In this document: piece by piece, positions 11,576 to 26,009 of the stretch | Layout: each line of letters opens with the position of its first letter | Position numbering within the stretch: the first letter of the stretch is position 1 | Assembly: GCA_965153455.1 (NCBI GenBank) | Contig: OZ234494.1 | Location: 12,400,001-12,464,000, forward strand | Source: Sphagnum compactum | Lineage: Eukaryota; Bryophyta; Sphagnopsida; Sphagnales | DNA: 64,000 nucleotides | Direction: 5' to 3' | Notes under the pieces: model-generated | What the model saw: the letters and a program-made list of their open reading frames with translations, nothing else | Databases searched by the model: none | Told to the model about the DNA's origin: nothing | Made by a program: the position numbers and the translations under genes

Positions 11576-14500
11576 ACAAAAAGGACCCTTTTCTCAACAT
11601 TGGTATTAAAGTGTGTTTGAAAAGCTGAAGAAGTTGCTAGTGGGAAAAATATCAAGCTAATAGATGATGATTACATAGGAGAGAGCAAATTAAGGGTTTA
11701 GATCAATGTTGGGTGGGTATTATATCTCCCATGATACCCCTAGGGTTTTGGGCAAGTTCTTACATTGAAATTGATGGTTCTCATCCCTTGTGAGAAGTTA
11801 GAAGTGTTGATCCTTTGGCAAGAGAGGACCAATTAAAACAGTGTTGGTCCTTTGGCAAGAGAAAACTGAGTAAAATGATAATTGTTTTGACCTTGAAACT
11901 CAAGTAGGGTAAAACGTTAACCTTGGGTTTAGTTCTCGAGGTTACAAGTCTAGGTTCCCTATTGTTTGCATTCTTTTGCTTGCTTTTCATGGTATCTTCT
12001 TCTTTTTCTTTTTTGTCTCTTGTGATATTTGAGCATTGCAATTGTTGGTAATTTAAAGAACGTTTTCCCCATTGGTCGCCATGTAATTCACATAATATAT
12101 ATTTTATAGTTTCTCAAGGTGGGTTAGAGGTGATAGAAATTATATGTGAGGATGGCATGTGGCATATTGATCAGTGCCCACTTAATTTCACAATGTAATG
12201 TTTTGCATTGCAAAAAAATAGAAGTGCCAAGTGCGCATCCAAAATCAATACACAAAAAACGACAATTGGGACTCCAACTCCATATTATTTTCATTTTTGG
12301 GTTTAATTTTAACTAGAACTTTGGAACACCATAAACACTAGTTCAATCTTGATGACTTAAGTTGTTGTGTGGGTGGGTCTGCACAAAATTTTGTGGTTGC
12401 TAAGTTGCAAGTTTCAATTATATGGTCGTTCAACATCATGTCAACCTTACTCAAAAGAAAGCATCATGTCTAGAAAAAGTTGGGTTTCTCTTTGATTATG
12501 AACACAAGAATAATCCTCGAAGTCTATTTGGAGGTGAGCCTTCTGAATGAAAGCACACTAAGGTGGAGTACATAATCATGTCATAACCTGTTAGATTATC
12601 AATTATGGGCCATGGAACAAAATATAAATGAATAATATGTGAAAAAAACTCAAAAATATATATATAACATGTGATATGATCACATTGTATGAATTTTATG
12701 AATAGTTTTTGAGTAACCATAACATATTGGACTTTTGAAGTGCTAAAAACCCAACATCACAGTCCATATCATATGGTTATGGACTCATTATATTTATTAA
12801 AATGTTTAATTGAATGAATTTATTTGACATAAAAAGTAGTGTGATGCCATTGATACAAAGGAAAACGATTTAAAAAGATTTTGAAACTTATAAATTGAAA
12901 TATACAATGAAATATAGATTTTTATAAAGTCCTTTGTTCATTTGAATTAATAATTCAACTTTTAGATTTTTAAATGTAAAATTTTAATAAAATTATCTAT
13001 AATTCATAAAGTTTATAAATAATAAAAAATTGTTTAGCCATGCATATGACTTGTGCAATATAATTTATTTTGCTACAATGTAAAATGAACTTTTATTTTA
13101 ACACTAGTATGGACTCCACATATGCTGGAAAGTGTATCACCTTAGTGTGCTTTCACCCTTCTATTACAAACAATTGTTAAGTGCCTTCACACATAGAATT
13201 TCAATAGGCCTACAAATGCAAGCAATTGGCCTACATCTTGTTGTGCCAAAAAGGTGAGACAATTTTGAGTGTTCAAATTAAAACAATAGTACATCGATAA
13301 CTAAGAGGGTAGTAAATTGTTTATCCTAACAACTATTGTGCCCCTATAAATGTCCAACCATCAAGGAATGGATGAATATATAACATACTTTCCAAGCACA
13401 AACATTATGATGTGATAGTTGAAAATTATCTAAGTTGTTTATGCATATATTGTGTTGTAATATCAATAGTTTTTTGGGTTGGCGTGGAACATGGGTGTAT
13501 TGTAAGTACATGTATCATATATTACAAAACATAACGTATTGCGGGCAGACTAAAAAGTTCATTCATTATTTCATGTGGACTTGAGACAAGGTTCAATGTT
13601 TATTAACACATGTTAAAACATGTGAAAGTCAATGATATGATAATAAAGTTATGTTTGCATCAATTTTCTTGTACCTATCTCATTGACACTATTTAAAAAA
13701 ATATGTGTACAAAAGTAGAATTGATCATGCTAGAATTAATTAAAAAGTTCAAAGGATTATGTACAAAGAACTAATTTAGTATGACATGGTCAAAAGATTC
13801 AATTTTGGACTATATTATAGTTTCATCATACTTGAAAATTTTATATTGTTTTAGTTGTGATGAATGTTTTAAAGATGGTGCATTTAAGTTCTACAACAAG
13901 ATTTGGTGACACTGTGAACCTTTGTGCTACATTTGTGATCAAATTCATTTGTTTAGAATGTTTAACACAATCTAGGGTTTTCATTCTTCAAAACCTTCCC
14001 ATGTTAACATTACAAATCAAAAACACCATTTGAACAAATAAATAAAACCATTGGTAGAATAGTTCATGTTTTCATGTTGAACCTTTATCCACGTGGCAAA
14101 ATATTTCTGACTTCATCAAATAATATTTTGTCATGTCACAAAAAGCAAGTCCACATGGCATGAAAATATTTCAATAATATTCAATGATGTGACATGGAAT
14201 ATGCTCCAAACGTTTTTTCTTGCTCACCCACTCACACATTCACCACTTGCTATTTGTTGTTCACCTACTAACGTTGTTGGAATGCACACGAGGATTACTT
14301 GAAAAGTTGTATTTTGTGGCAACTTTGGCAAGGCCCAACAACATTTTAACACAAAATGTCTTTAAAGTAGCAAAAAATCAAACATTTTAGGTGCATGGGA
14401 TGCAAGGAACCAACCACATCACCTTGTCCATAAGCATTGCATTAACATTTGCATCATTTTGATTCATGACTTCCACCAATGGAGTAGGTGCACAAGCAAC

Positions 14501-16030
14501 TTGAACCACATTTCTTTTCCATACAACTTTGAAAGTGAAATTCTTGCAACCTTTGCAACTTCCTTTTAGACAAAGACAAAACAAAACAAATCTTCAATTG
14601 AAGGATTTTGCATTTAATGTTTTTTCATCCACAATCAATTGCAAGCCTATAAGTTATGGGCATGTTGAAAAAAATTCATCATTCATGAAAATCATGTGTG
14701 CAACAAATGCAAACAATTGAATATGAACCTACAATGCATGTTATATTCAATATGTCTTTGAAAACAACATGAGGCCCTCCATTGAAAAGTAGTTCACCAA
14801 TCACATAATGTCTTTCACAATGACACAAGTTGCCCTCCAATTCATCACACTCGCACTCACTAAGATCATCTTCCACATCACAATATCCTTCTCCGTCTTC
14901 CCACATAATCTCCTCTACCCTATTTTTCATTATTCCGAACTTTGGAATATACAAAAGGTGAAGGGGGTGTTTCACCTTTGTCCTTCACAACAAACATAAA
15001 TGCCATGACTAACCTAATCCAAATGTCAATCACCAAACCTCAATGTTTAAACATGGGATTGTGTTTGGTTAGGTTGAAGCCCACATCGGATCAAGACACT
15101 TGATATGCCATCATAACACATGTATCAACTAATCCCTTCGAAATTATGATAGATATTTTCAATCCTTGAAGCAACACAAAAGCCCTTTCCAAGATTGGGA
15201 TACACATCTCCAATCCTTGAAGGAAACCAAGAGCAACATGTGATTTGATATAAAAAGAAGTGACTATACATGGCGATGAAAGTATGATCATGTAGGGAAG
15301 GAATGAATGAGCCTTTAGTATCACTATGAAAAATTGTGTTCGCAAAAACCTCACTACCTTACAACTAGGTGTTCGAAGCAACTACTATGCAAACTATCTC
15401 ATGATTGGTTCAAAGAAATATGATATATATATTTTTAAATGCCTTGTTAAAAATTCACAAAGTTTTATTTCAATTGCATGTTAGTTGCAAAATGGATCCT
15501 TACAAGAATGTCATATGCTATGTATATATGGTTGCAGTCAACATACTTTGACGTTGTGCGCAAGTTGCACAAGAATTGTAAAGTGACATTTACCTTACAA
15601 CTAACTTAAATGTAACACTTAGTTGGCAACCACCTTACAACTAACATATGGCTTGGACTCATTGTATGGTCATGCTACATGTATACATTGCAACCATGGC
15701 AATGATGAGCAATTTCAACTCTTTTGCAACTAGTTATCAACTATGGTTCTAAACGATACAACTAATTATGCCAATAGGTTTTCACTATATAAAGACTATT
15801 GTTCCGTTACTTTAGGATTGTTATTCAATTATGTTTTGACTAGCCATGAAATTTGTTGCAATGCATAATATCACATCACTTGCAACAATTATTGTATTAA
15901 CATGCAATTGATGAGTGTGTTAGGGTCTTCTTGTACAATTCTTATGTGATTAAATTGTGACCAACAAAAAATAAAATTTCACCATTACAACTTAAAAGCA
16001 ACTAAACACAATTTTGTTATGGTCTTGTAG
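11576..16030. other. AT-rich intergenic DNA without genes
   Basis: About 4.4 kb of AT-rich sequence with frequent stops in all frames. The short open frames at 11781-12041, 12496-12720 and 14387-15381 are mostly antisense, of skewed composition, and show no domain. It is probably old repeat DNA. I can name no element in it. Confidence 0.4.
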
Positions 16031-16880
16031 TGACGCGCTCCTTGGTCCCGGGGTGAACCCACTTGAGGGTTCACCAATGTGAAGTTGCGGAAAGTTGGGA
16101 CCAAAAGGCACGCTCCCGACTTCCAACTCTAGAAAGGGGTAGAGGGTCGAGTTGGAAGCCCCGGGATTAGACTAGGAAGAGGGACTAAATGATCAAGCTT
16201 GAATTTGCATCCAAAAACCAACCACGGAAGGTTAGTTTAGCATTCGGGACACCCTTTGGTGTTGGGACTTGCCACGGGCACTTGGACACACAAGACTCAC
16301 CACGGCCCGGACTCGGGGGAAGCCACCACCTTCCCCCTTATAGTTATCTCTGCAGCTCACCACGGAGGCTACATCCAAATGGCACATTTTGTTGGGACTC
16401 CCGAAATGGAGTCCCGAAACTGTTCCGGCGGGACTCCCGGAACTTTGAACGGCCATAACTCCCGACTCCGGAGTTCGATTGTGACGAGGTCTAAACTAAA
16501 GTTGTAGCCCTCGTCGAGATCTTTTCAACGCCATGTCGCACTCCCTCAGGCGATGTCGGAAAAGGGTCGATTCCCGACTTTTAGTGGTCGGGAGTCAAAC
16601 TGCCAGTTTGACTCCCGGCCCTTCTTTTGCCCATAACTTGGGCTGCAGATCTCCAAATGACCAATGCAAGGCCATTTTCGTTATCTACGTTTCAAGACCT
16701 TTCCAATGACACCAAGAACACCCCAATGAGAGGTGTTTTGGGCCTTGCTGTTGAGCTCTGAACATTCGGGAGTCCCGGAGGACTCCAAACCTCCAACTTT
16801 TCCAAGTGTTGGGCTTCACCCCCACACTTGGACAAAGTGGGGTTGCGACATGTAGTAAGGCACCCTCCAACTACATTGAT
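16031..16880 (+). repeat. GC-rich LTR-like element (younger copy)
   Basis: This block is much richer in G, C and CpG than its surroundings. It opens with a perfect hairpin (GGTGAACCC, 6-base loop, GGGTTCACC; 16052-16075) and is full of GGGAGTC/GACTCCC strings. Phrases such as GGCCATAACTCCCGACTCCGG resemble plant retrotransposon LTRs. A mutated copy in the same orientation lies at about 50965-51910 with the same landmarks. No flanking second LTR, primer-binding site or coding region is seen, so it may be a solo LTR. The exact ends are not determined. Confidence 0.6.
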
Positions 16881-19800
16881 TTTTTTTTGAGGAAGTATTT
16901 ACCAATGTTGGGTAGTTCTTGACTTTTATGAAGAACTTGGGTTCCAGTTCTTTTAAAAGTTTAGAATGGTTTTGTTTCTAGTTGAAGAAAAGGCCTTGAG
17001 CACCTTTTAGGAATATTGGACGTTCGTGAAACCACATCGCCCTATCTTCATTTGAGGTTTCAAATGAGATTTTAAGATATGATCATTAGCTATCACTCTA
17101 CATCTCTTTCGTTTTCATCGAAGATGAAATCCATAGCAATAGAATCAGACCTAGCTTACAACAAACAATAATTTCCTAGCAATTTCCATCAATAATCCTC
17201 CTTCACACTTGAGGTAAGTTTTAAAAGGCTAGTCATCATTTACATCATGGCAGGGGTTATAATGGAAAGGCAATATGCCAACCATCTTGATTAGTTTGGT
17301 GTTGATTTAGAAGGTGAGCAATTTGCCATGGATGGTCGAATTTTCAAAGACCATGCGAAAGACTTAGTGCAAGTTGTCCAATGGGTACTCTCTGCACACC
17401 TAGGTGTTCTTATATTTTTTCAAGTTATCTCATGCTAGTAAATCTTTGTAAAGTTTTTTAGCATTATTTGTCATGCTAGTTTCCAACAACAAATATGGGA
17501 CAATAGGATTATTTGTCTTGTTCAAGTTGTTTAGACTCTCATTGTGATAGATTCTAAACAAGTGTAAAAACTCCTTGGGAACGAGGTTACAACACAATGA
17601 GGACAAATGTAAGATCTTGCATAGGAATGTGATTATGGTTGGACACTTGATGGGGCAATTTATTGCATGAACTATTGTTGTACATTTGAATCTAAGAAAA
17701 GGCACAATGGACACAATTCTCACCCTTTCTAGCCCTCATAGGTTAGTTGGATATGTTTGAGCTTAGGGTTATTCCTTGTTCTGGTAGGTAGCAAAGTTGG
17801 TTTACAAAATTAGGTTTAAGTTTTTTTGTCCCACCCTCTAGATCTCTTTTGCAACTAAGGGGCAAAACCTGATTCTTCAACCCTAATTTCAATTTGTAGT
17901 ATTTGTCATCTTTTGTTTGATATGGTGATGGCAATTAAGTGTGTCTCACCTTACTTGTAAATTAAAATGAATAATGAACCCATGGGTGAATAAAAAATGG
18001 GGAATGATACTTTTGTCGTATCCATTCTAATCATGAGAAACTCATAACAAGTTGTTACTGAATTGGATCTTCACAGAAGCTACTTGACTTTTGGAGCTGA
18101 AAAAATTGTCCAAGATTCTTGTGCATTGCAATTTGTTGTATGTGCATTTGGTTCAAGTGTACCGTCAAATAATTACTTGACCCTACACGCATCCTTTAAC
18201 ATGTTTAGGAAAAAGGTGCATTAACAATGGTTTCCCAACCCAAGGGCACTGAAAGCTCAAGAGTCTAATGAATCAAATACAACATACCAACAACCAATTA
18301 CTGGCAATGGTGTTGCCCTTCAAAGCACTAACAAAAAAGGGGGTAGCTCACCTAATGCAAGATATCGTTCTAACAATCAAAATTGGAAACAGGTTGCTAG
18401 GGTTACCTCTAATTTTTTACCTCAAGGTGGTCAATGCAACCACCTGATTACTAATAACAGTGGTGAATTCAAATCTCCCACAAAAGTTGGCAAGGGTTAG
18501 ATATGCACTTGCAAATCGGTATCTTTAGTGCAATTTTTTATTTATTTAAGATATATTCACCTATTTTTATGTTCAAGTAATGCATGGTCGGGCTTCTTTG
18601 AGTCCGAAGATGTTGTCAACAATTGAAAACTAATGATGTTTATGGGGAATATTAACATCTAGACCCAATAATAAACAAACAAGCTTGGTTGAGAATTTGG
18701 GAATTTTTTTTTTCTTTTCAAAAATTCATCAAACACTTGTTTTTGGCAACACTACTAGCAATTGTGTCATATGCAACCAACATGTTTGTGATTGGATGTG
18801 ACTACTAGTTGCATGCAACTATTACTGGTTGCTTTTGTGATTAATATTGGAATTCAGATGAAATTTGGTTGTCTTACAACTACTTTGCGACTTCTACCAC
18901 TATCATCCTTCCAAGTGGATGATGTTCATAAGCTCTTTTGCATATATGACATTGTATATACATGTAGTTGCATTGGACATCAATGCAGTTGAAACTAGTG
19001 TGACATGGAGGCCTAGACACAATAACACTAGGGTAGGCATTTAATTAATTAATTAATTACAGGCATTATAATGTGGGGATTTAATTTACACTTTGAAAAA
19101 TGCTTGTTGCACAAATATATATTTTTTCACCAAACTCTCAACAAAAATTTGTTTTAATGTGCTGAATTTGATTTTTAAAACCCAAAAAATGGGTGTGTAT
19201 TTTGAACAAATTGTCAACATTACGTCAATTCATTTTTGGAGGCAACTTTTCAAATAGTGTGTAACAGAAAAAAAAAAAAAAAAAAAAACCAAAGATTTTC
19301 GTTTTTTTCCTTGCTAATTTGCAGCCAAATGTCATTCATATGGGGAAAATCGACAAAGTTTCAAGATCTAAAATCAGTCAAAGGGTGATTTGGAGGACAT
19401 TGATCTAATCTATATCCTTTTTTCCCCATCAAGTAACGGCCTTCATACAATTATGCAAAACATAGTAAATCAAACTAGTTTTTTTATCATGCATTATTCA
19501 AGAGCCTAAAATTTCAATGGGCAATTGAAAACCTATTCAATCTTGTTTGTTTATCCATTCTTCTATCATGCGGCATAACAAAATTAGGTTTAAAAGGTGG
19601 TAGGATTTTCTAGCATAATTTAGAGAGTGTGTTCAATTAATTTGCAGTGAATGAGGGGTGTTCTCATCAAGTCCAAGTCCTCTTTCCAAGACTAAAGATC
19701 TTTTGCCTATAGTTTTTGTTTGCCAAAGTTTTGGACATTATAGTTACGGTTTATTATAATGCTAGTTGGCAAGTCACCTCAAATTTAAATGTGTGAAGAG

Positions 19801-22655
19801 TCTTGGAACTATAGTACTTCCTTCACGAAAGTTGTGGTGGTCATTCTTTCACTTCTACACACCTTGAACCTTAATTGTTCTCCTTTAAAACTCTTATTGC
19901 TTAATTCAAACTCAACAGTTGGGGCATTGACAGAAACCTTTTAAATACAGGTTCCTTCAATAAGAATGCCATCCAAATTGCCTACAAAGTCTATGGCCTT
20001 AAACTAGGAGAAACATGGTGTTTTGAATATGTATGCTAGAAATGGGTGGTGCAAAACTCATTGTAGGTCCTCAAATGCAAGTACTATGGGAGATCTATAA
20101 TGGGAAGCCAAAGACTTATATGATGAAAGATGTAACACCTATAGGAAGTTCTTTAATATTGATTTTTTTTTTGCAATAAGAAAAAACTCATGCTTTGGAA
20201 GTATTGACATGATGTAAGGAAGCAAGAGTAATTTTTGCATTTTTTGGGTTAGAAACTAGCCCCTTAAAGCAATTGTGACCTTATAAGTTTTCCAATTGTG
20301 GTGGCAAATTGGCCTGATTGCATGTTCTATGTAATGTCTTTATTCATGCTTTGGGATCAGACCTACAACATTTTAAGTTCAATAGTAAGAAGCCAAGCGT
20401 GCAAGTACCAATGGTTGAATAACAATTTCCCTCCTTTGTGTCATTTATACCAAAATTTTCACCTTAACAATATTTCTAAGTAGGTCTATTCTCATACTTT
20501 TCTTTTTGTGTGGGACCAAATAGTCTGAGTATATATGTATAAATGATGTATTATGTTTGTGATTGCATTTATTGCTTTGACTTCTTGGTTGAACAAAGAA
20601 TGAATTTCACTATGGAGACTCCCAATGGAAAATTTTCAAGATAAATTTCATCACAAAACTTGTTTTATGGTTCTTGGGACTTGGAACTAACTAATGTTGA
20701 AACCATGTAAAAGTTAAAACTCTTGATAGATTATAACATTTTGATTATGTAGAACCTTTTGGTGTTGAAGTCTATGTGAACAGAAATTGTCATTGTGTGT
20801 TATATGGTTGTAAAGTTAGAATATGTGTATGAAGTCACATGCGGGATTGGAGGCCTTGGAGGCCTTCGGGTGTTCTAAATTGATATCCTTGTGATATTCT
20901 TGATCTGTTAAATACGTTTGTGTTTATATTGGTGTGTTGATGTGCATGTTCCATTTTTCATTGCCATAACTATTTATATTTGTCTTCATGGGCTTCAATG
21001 ATGGTCATGTTTATTAAAGACAAAGGTAGGTAGGTATTTTGCAAGTGAAAAGGTTGTAGGTCTTTTGCATTAGGCTTGGTCATTTTCCTAGTATCCTTTT
21101 TTCACAAGTAGGTCAAGGCTTCTTTGCATTCAAAACACATAAGAGGAAGGGGGGAAAAGAGATTTCTATCTTCGGGTGACACGCAACAATATATACATGA
21201 TCCTAGATATGGACCTTTTAGTTAGTTTCTTTTTTATGCACATTACTATGGGCTATAGGGGGTCATTTTATTATGTTTGTCACTTGATTCTATGGGTTTA
21301 TTTTGTGTGTTTATACAAGTTTGCATAAATTTTGTGTTTTTTCAACATAGACAAATAATATTATAAGGTTTATGTGAATGTTGGATGCGGGTGATTTTGT
21401 GCATCCAACTCTTAAGCTAAGTTAGTTTCTTGCTATAAGTTGGAGAATCCATTTGTAAGATGTTAAGGTTTTCAAAAACAAACTTGTTGTTAGCAATTAT
21501 AATTTGTTGCATCATTGTATTTAACCTCAGATTACTCAATGGTACCTTTCTAAGGTTACATGGTCAACTGTAAGGTGAAATCAATAGGTGACCACCAATT
21601 GTTTATCGCATTAGCTTATGCATCTTTCAAGAGGTGCACAAGAGAAGAAGAAAGGTCATGTACATGCGATGGTTAAGGTGCTGTCCTTTTGAATATAGTT
21701 GGCTTTCCCTTTTCCAAAAGATTGATCCTAACAAATTCCAAAGATAATGTGTGACAAATAGAGTTATGTTACACATTATATGGATGCTAAGCAACTCAAC
21801 TACATTTTTGGGCATGGATCTTGTATTACATACATGGCATATATTTAGTGCAATTGTATTTGAATATGTGAAAATTTGTTAGCCAATATAAATTAATTTT
21901 TTCTTGACAAATGGATAAATGTGAGGTGCTAGTTTTGCTACAATTTTGTCTTAGAAACCTTGTGGAATTGATTTAAACCTCGAATATTGTATTGTGAAAA
22001 CCCTAGTGCACATTTAATATTCTAAATTTTGTCAATGTGTGTCATGGTAGGAAAACATATGTGAGTGAAAGATTACTTGTATTACAATTTTGTATATTTC
22101 AAAGGCATTTAAGAAGGACTATAAGGTATTCATGGGTGCATTTTGGCTTAAAATAATAATAAATGATAGTGTTTTCAAGCTTAGTCAAATTGTCATACTA
22201 ATCATTTGTTTTAGTTTTTTTTGGAATTGACATAATAATTATTTTCAAAATGTCATTGTGGAAATTCTTTTGCAATTTTATATACATCTTCGTAGTTACC
22301 TTCAAGATATCATTGTGAAAATTCCTTCTTGTAATTTGTAAAGGTATTTTAACAGGTTTGATGTGAATGGAATGAAGAGCTCTAACTTTTTGAAATAAAA
22401 ATGCACACTATGCAAATGGGACTATCAATTGAATATCTTACATCCTATTTATTAATTCGTATCATAAACCATGATTACATTTCTAATGCAAGATGGGTAG
22501 ATCAGTTAAAAATATGTAAAAGCTAGCAATGCAAGATGGACTACATCAAGCATTCTAATTCATTGAAGAAACTTCAAAAAATACCTTCAAAAGATATGAA
22601 GGCATGTAAAATATGAAACCCAAAAATGACTAAACAAGATGTCATTAAATAAGTT
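16881..22655. other. AT-rich intergenic DNA without genes
   Basis: Nearly 6 kb with no supported gene. It contains (TTAA)n at about 19038-19058, an A21 tract at 19268-19288, and a few short chance open frames (17430-17934 minus, 18792-18992 plus, 20298-20483 plus) without family signal. The segment 18060-18500 is less AT-rich and could be an old element fragment. Confidence 0.4.
19268..19288 (+). repeat. A21 homopolymer
   Basis: A run of 21 adenines preceded by AACAG and followed by CCAAAG. It may mark the tail of an old retrotransposed insert, but no target-site duplication was identified. Confidence 0.7.
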
Positions 22656-22659
22656 ATTA

Positions 22660-25500
22660 AATACAATCTTCCTGCAAACATATGAGGCACTCTTCGATGG
22701 CACAAAACACAACTACAAGATTTTTTATGCATGGTTAAACAATTTGGCATGCCACATTTTTTTGTAACATTGACATTTGATGAAATGAGTTCATTACGTT
22801 ATGAACAGATTAGTGGCATTGAAAAAACTGTAAAGAAATTACATGCATCATTATATTGGAAATATTGCCTAATGGAATGTGTTGTATTATTCCATACAAG
22901 GGTTGAAAAATTCATGCAATAATTTTTATTATCATCACCCCATTTACTTGGCACTATAAATGAATATGTAATATGTTACGAAATTTAGCAATGTGGTTCA
23001 CTTCATGAACACATCATTCTTTGGGTTGTAGAAAATGACATTGAAAATATCACAAATGAAATCGTTGCTTTTATTCCTACAACATTTTATGACAAATCAA
23101 AGATTATACAACCACAGATGGAATATAAAACAAAATTTACAAAATTGTAATGAAAAGACAACTCCACACATGTGGAAATATATGTATCTTAAATAAACAT
23201 AAAAATCAATGTAAATATGGATTTCCATTCAATGCATAATTGGATCAACAATCTAAATTTAACAAAGTTACACCAATCATAGAGAATATTATCATCCAAG
23301 ATATGAAAATTGCAATGTTGTGTTGTACCATGAATCACTGTTTTTTTAATGGGGTGCCCACCTCAACATCCAACGCATTATTTCTTCATATTGGTCTTAT
23401 TATCTTTTTAAATATTCCATGAAATGTGAACCATATGGAACATTGAATTTAATAATAAAAATGTAAAATGTTTAGGTTTACAAAATGTTTCATAAGTGCA
23501 ATTTCAATTCATATCCTCCTTTATAATCAACATGTTTCTCTTATAGAAGTTGCACTCACATGTTTACAAATACTAGTGGTTAAAAAAAATACAACAATAA
23601 AATACATCAATTTGAAACCTCGTCACATACACACAAAAATCATAACAAAATCAAAAGTTTTAGGATTCCATCCAATATATATTTACAATAATCGACCTAT
23701 TAGTTTTGAAAACATGACCTTTACTCAATATTTAACAAACTTTGAATATGATAAATTACAACATCACACTTTAAAATGTTATGGTCAAGATGACCTGGAA
23801 AACTTCATGCAAGAATAACAAATTAACCAAATTTACAAATTTCCATCCCACATATAACACAAAAGGATTTTTTTACAATGTATTATTACAAAATGTGTCT
23901 TTTTGAAATGAAAATGAATTATTCTCAAGATCAAATTTTAAAAATGATTACATACGTGAATGTTACATTCACCAATTTCTACCATCATTGGACAATTTAC
24001 AAAATATTTAATGAAATACACATATAGAAATCTTTGGAACATTGAAAAGTAAACACAATTACTTGAATAAAATTTAGGAAATCATCCATACCTTGACCCA
24101 AAATATACATAATCAAATCTACAATCAATTTTCTTTTTCATAACAAATAACCAAATGAAATGTAAGCTGTTTCCAAACTTTCACAACACATATTTGGCAC
24201 GCACATTTCCATCATGTAATTAAATGATGAACAAAAAAAGGTGTTGCATTCCATTATTGAAAACACACAAGGTTTGCATATTATCACATGCAAACCTGAT
24301 AGTGACAATTTTTAAAAATAAAATACATCACACAAAATTTACAATTGTTTGGCAAAAATGTACTATTATTAACAACAATAGGAGTTGCATCACTTCTTTT
24401 GAATTTCACTACCACAACGATATCCATTATGTTTCGGATTCCAACACGAAGATATTTGTCTATCCTTTTTGAACCAAGTGCTATCATAGAATGCTTCAAA
24501 AACACACATGTCATAATCATTGATGAAATGTCAATGATGATTAGCAACATGTTGTGCGTAGTTGAACAACCACTAAAACAATCAATGCATTTTGAAAACA
24601 TATCTTGATTCGAAACAAAACTGGTACTAATTGTTGGAAACCTTGTTTAACTACCACCAATTTGAAAACATATTATTCGAAACAATGACATATTATGCAA
24701 AAGTTGCCACATTAAATCTGCCCCATGTTGGAAAATAACAAAACAACATTTCCTATCCATTTCCATGTGTTATGCTACAGATCTTGAATATTTACAATTT
24801 TTCAACATCATATGAAAAAGAAAACCAACAACTAAAGAAATTCAAACAATTTTGTCACAATGTTTTCTAAATAAAAAATATATACATTTGAAATAAACTC
24901 AATTACAAGAATTCTTTGTACATACAAAACAAAATTTGAAGAATACAATAACATTATGTTACATAAACAATTTTCAATCACTGAAATATACCAAGTGAAA
25001 ATAGACACAAATGCTACAAATATTAAACACATTGAACCATGGTTAAATGACAAGATTTCAACCACATAAACAAGATTACTATAAGTGCATTAGTCATGTT
25101 CATTGAGAATGTTAACATACCAAAAGGAGCTGTAAATGGTGCAAGTGCAACTATCACATCTATCATTCTTGATCCTCAAAACAATGTTACATCAATAGAA
25201 GTTCAACTAACAAATAACTCCACAAAAATGATTCTAAAAAAACATTCCTTCCAACACAAATATACATATGATGGATATTTTTATAAAGCATCATTTCCAA
25301 TAGTACTAGCATATGCTATGACAAGTCACAAGTCACAAGGTGCAACAATTGTCACAAAAGTTATTATTGACATGAAAAAAGCTTTCGCACCTGGCCTCAC
25401 ATATGTCATGCTTTCTATAGTCACAAATCAAAACAACTTTAAAATAATTGGAAATCTTACTCCAAATGATTTTACTCCTTGCAATTTCCTAGAAGACTAA
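22660..25500 (+). pseudogene. dead Helitron: Rep/PIF1-type helicase relic
   Basis: Helitron proteins nick and ligate DNA through a HUH-class Rep domain and unwind it with a PIF1-like helicase during rolling-circle transposition. Read across frames, pieces occur in the right order. A Helitron-like N region at 22731-22922 has GMPHFF and TFDEMSSLR. The Rep HUH motif is at 23004-23012 (LHEHIILW). A conserved middle part (KNTTIKYI, TKIITKSKVLGFHP) lies at 23520-23818. The helicase region starts near 24224. Its Walker A site is ruined (TCKPDSDNF at about 24286-24312, where family members have G-K-P-G-S-G-K-T). Walker B DEMSMM is at 24522-24539, and a C-terminal piece with SHKSQGAT and LTYVMLS is at 25096-25500. 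Many stops and frame changes separate the pieces. Helitron termini (5' TC, 3' hairpin-CTRR) were not located. Confidence 0.88.
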
Positions 25501-26005
25501 AATTATAACAATATTTTTTCATAATTGAAAATTGAAAGTATGTTCCCAATACCTAATTTTTTCACATTTCATTCAATATCTTTATTAATTAAAAATGTAT
25601 ATGTGTAGATATAAACTGTTTAGAATTTTTTTTCATAACTTCAACATGTAACTATATATATATATATATATATGACATTTCAAATTACATTATTTTCACA
25701 AATCTCAATTTAGCTTTAAATACACCTAATAAAGATATTGTTCCATTATAATCACTTCATAGTTAAAATGTCCATATGAAAGTGGTATGTATAAATTATC
25801 TTCACACGTATTTCATGTGGTTACATGCCTATTGGATGACTGTGGTGCTATCCAACTATCCCCATTACAATTTTCAATGTTGCACATTACAACTCATTTC
25901 CTACCTAATCCTCATGAGGTCCAAATTCCAAACACTTCATCCTCCATTTTCATAAACTTATTCTACTCTATTAAATTTTTACTATATAATAACATTTAGT
26001 TCTTG
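25501..26005. other. noncoding DNA after the Helitron relic
   Basis: AT-rich sequence with an (AT)n tract at about 25653-25673. It may include the 3' part of the Helitron. The open frame at 25787-25999 shows no family signal. Confidence 0.4.
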
Positions 26006-26009
26006 GGTT

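Noticed and set aside
11550-11590. GGTTCGAGAATTC, resembling a tRNA B box
   Set aside because: No A box at the right distance and no cloverleaf. The string belongs to a 45-bp tandem duplication whose other copy reads GGTTCAAG.
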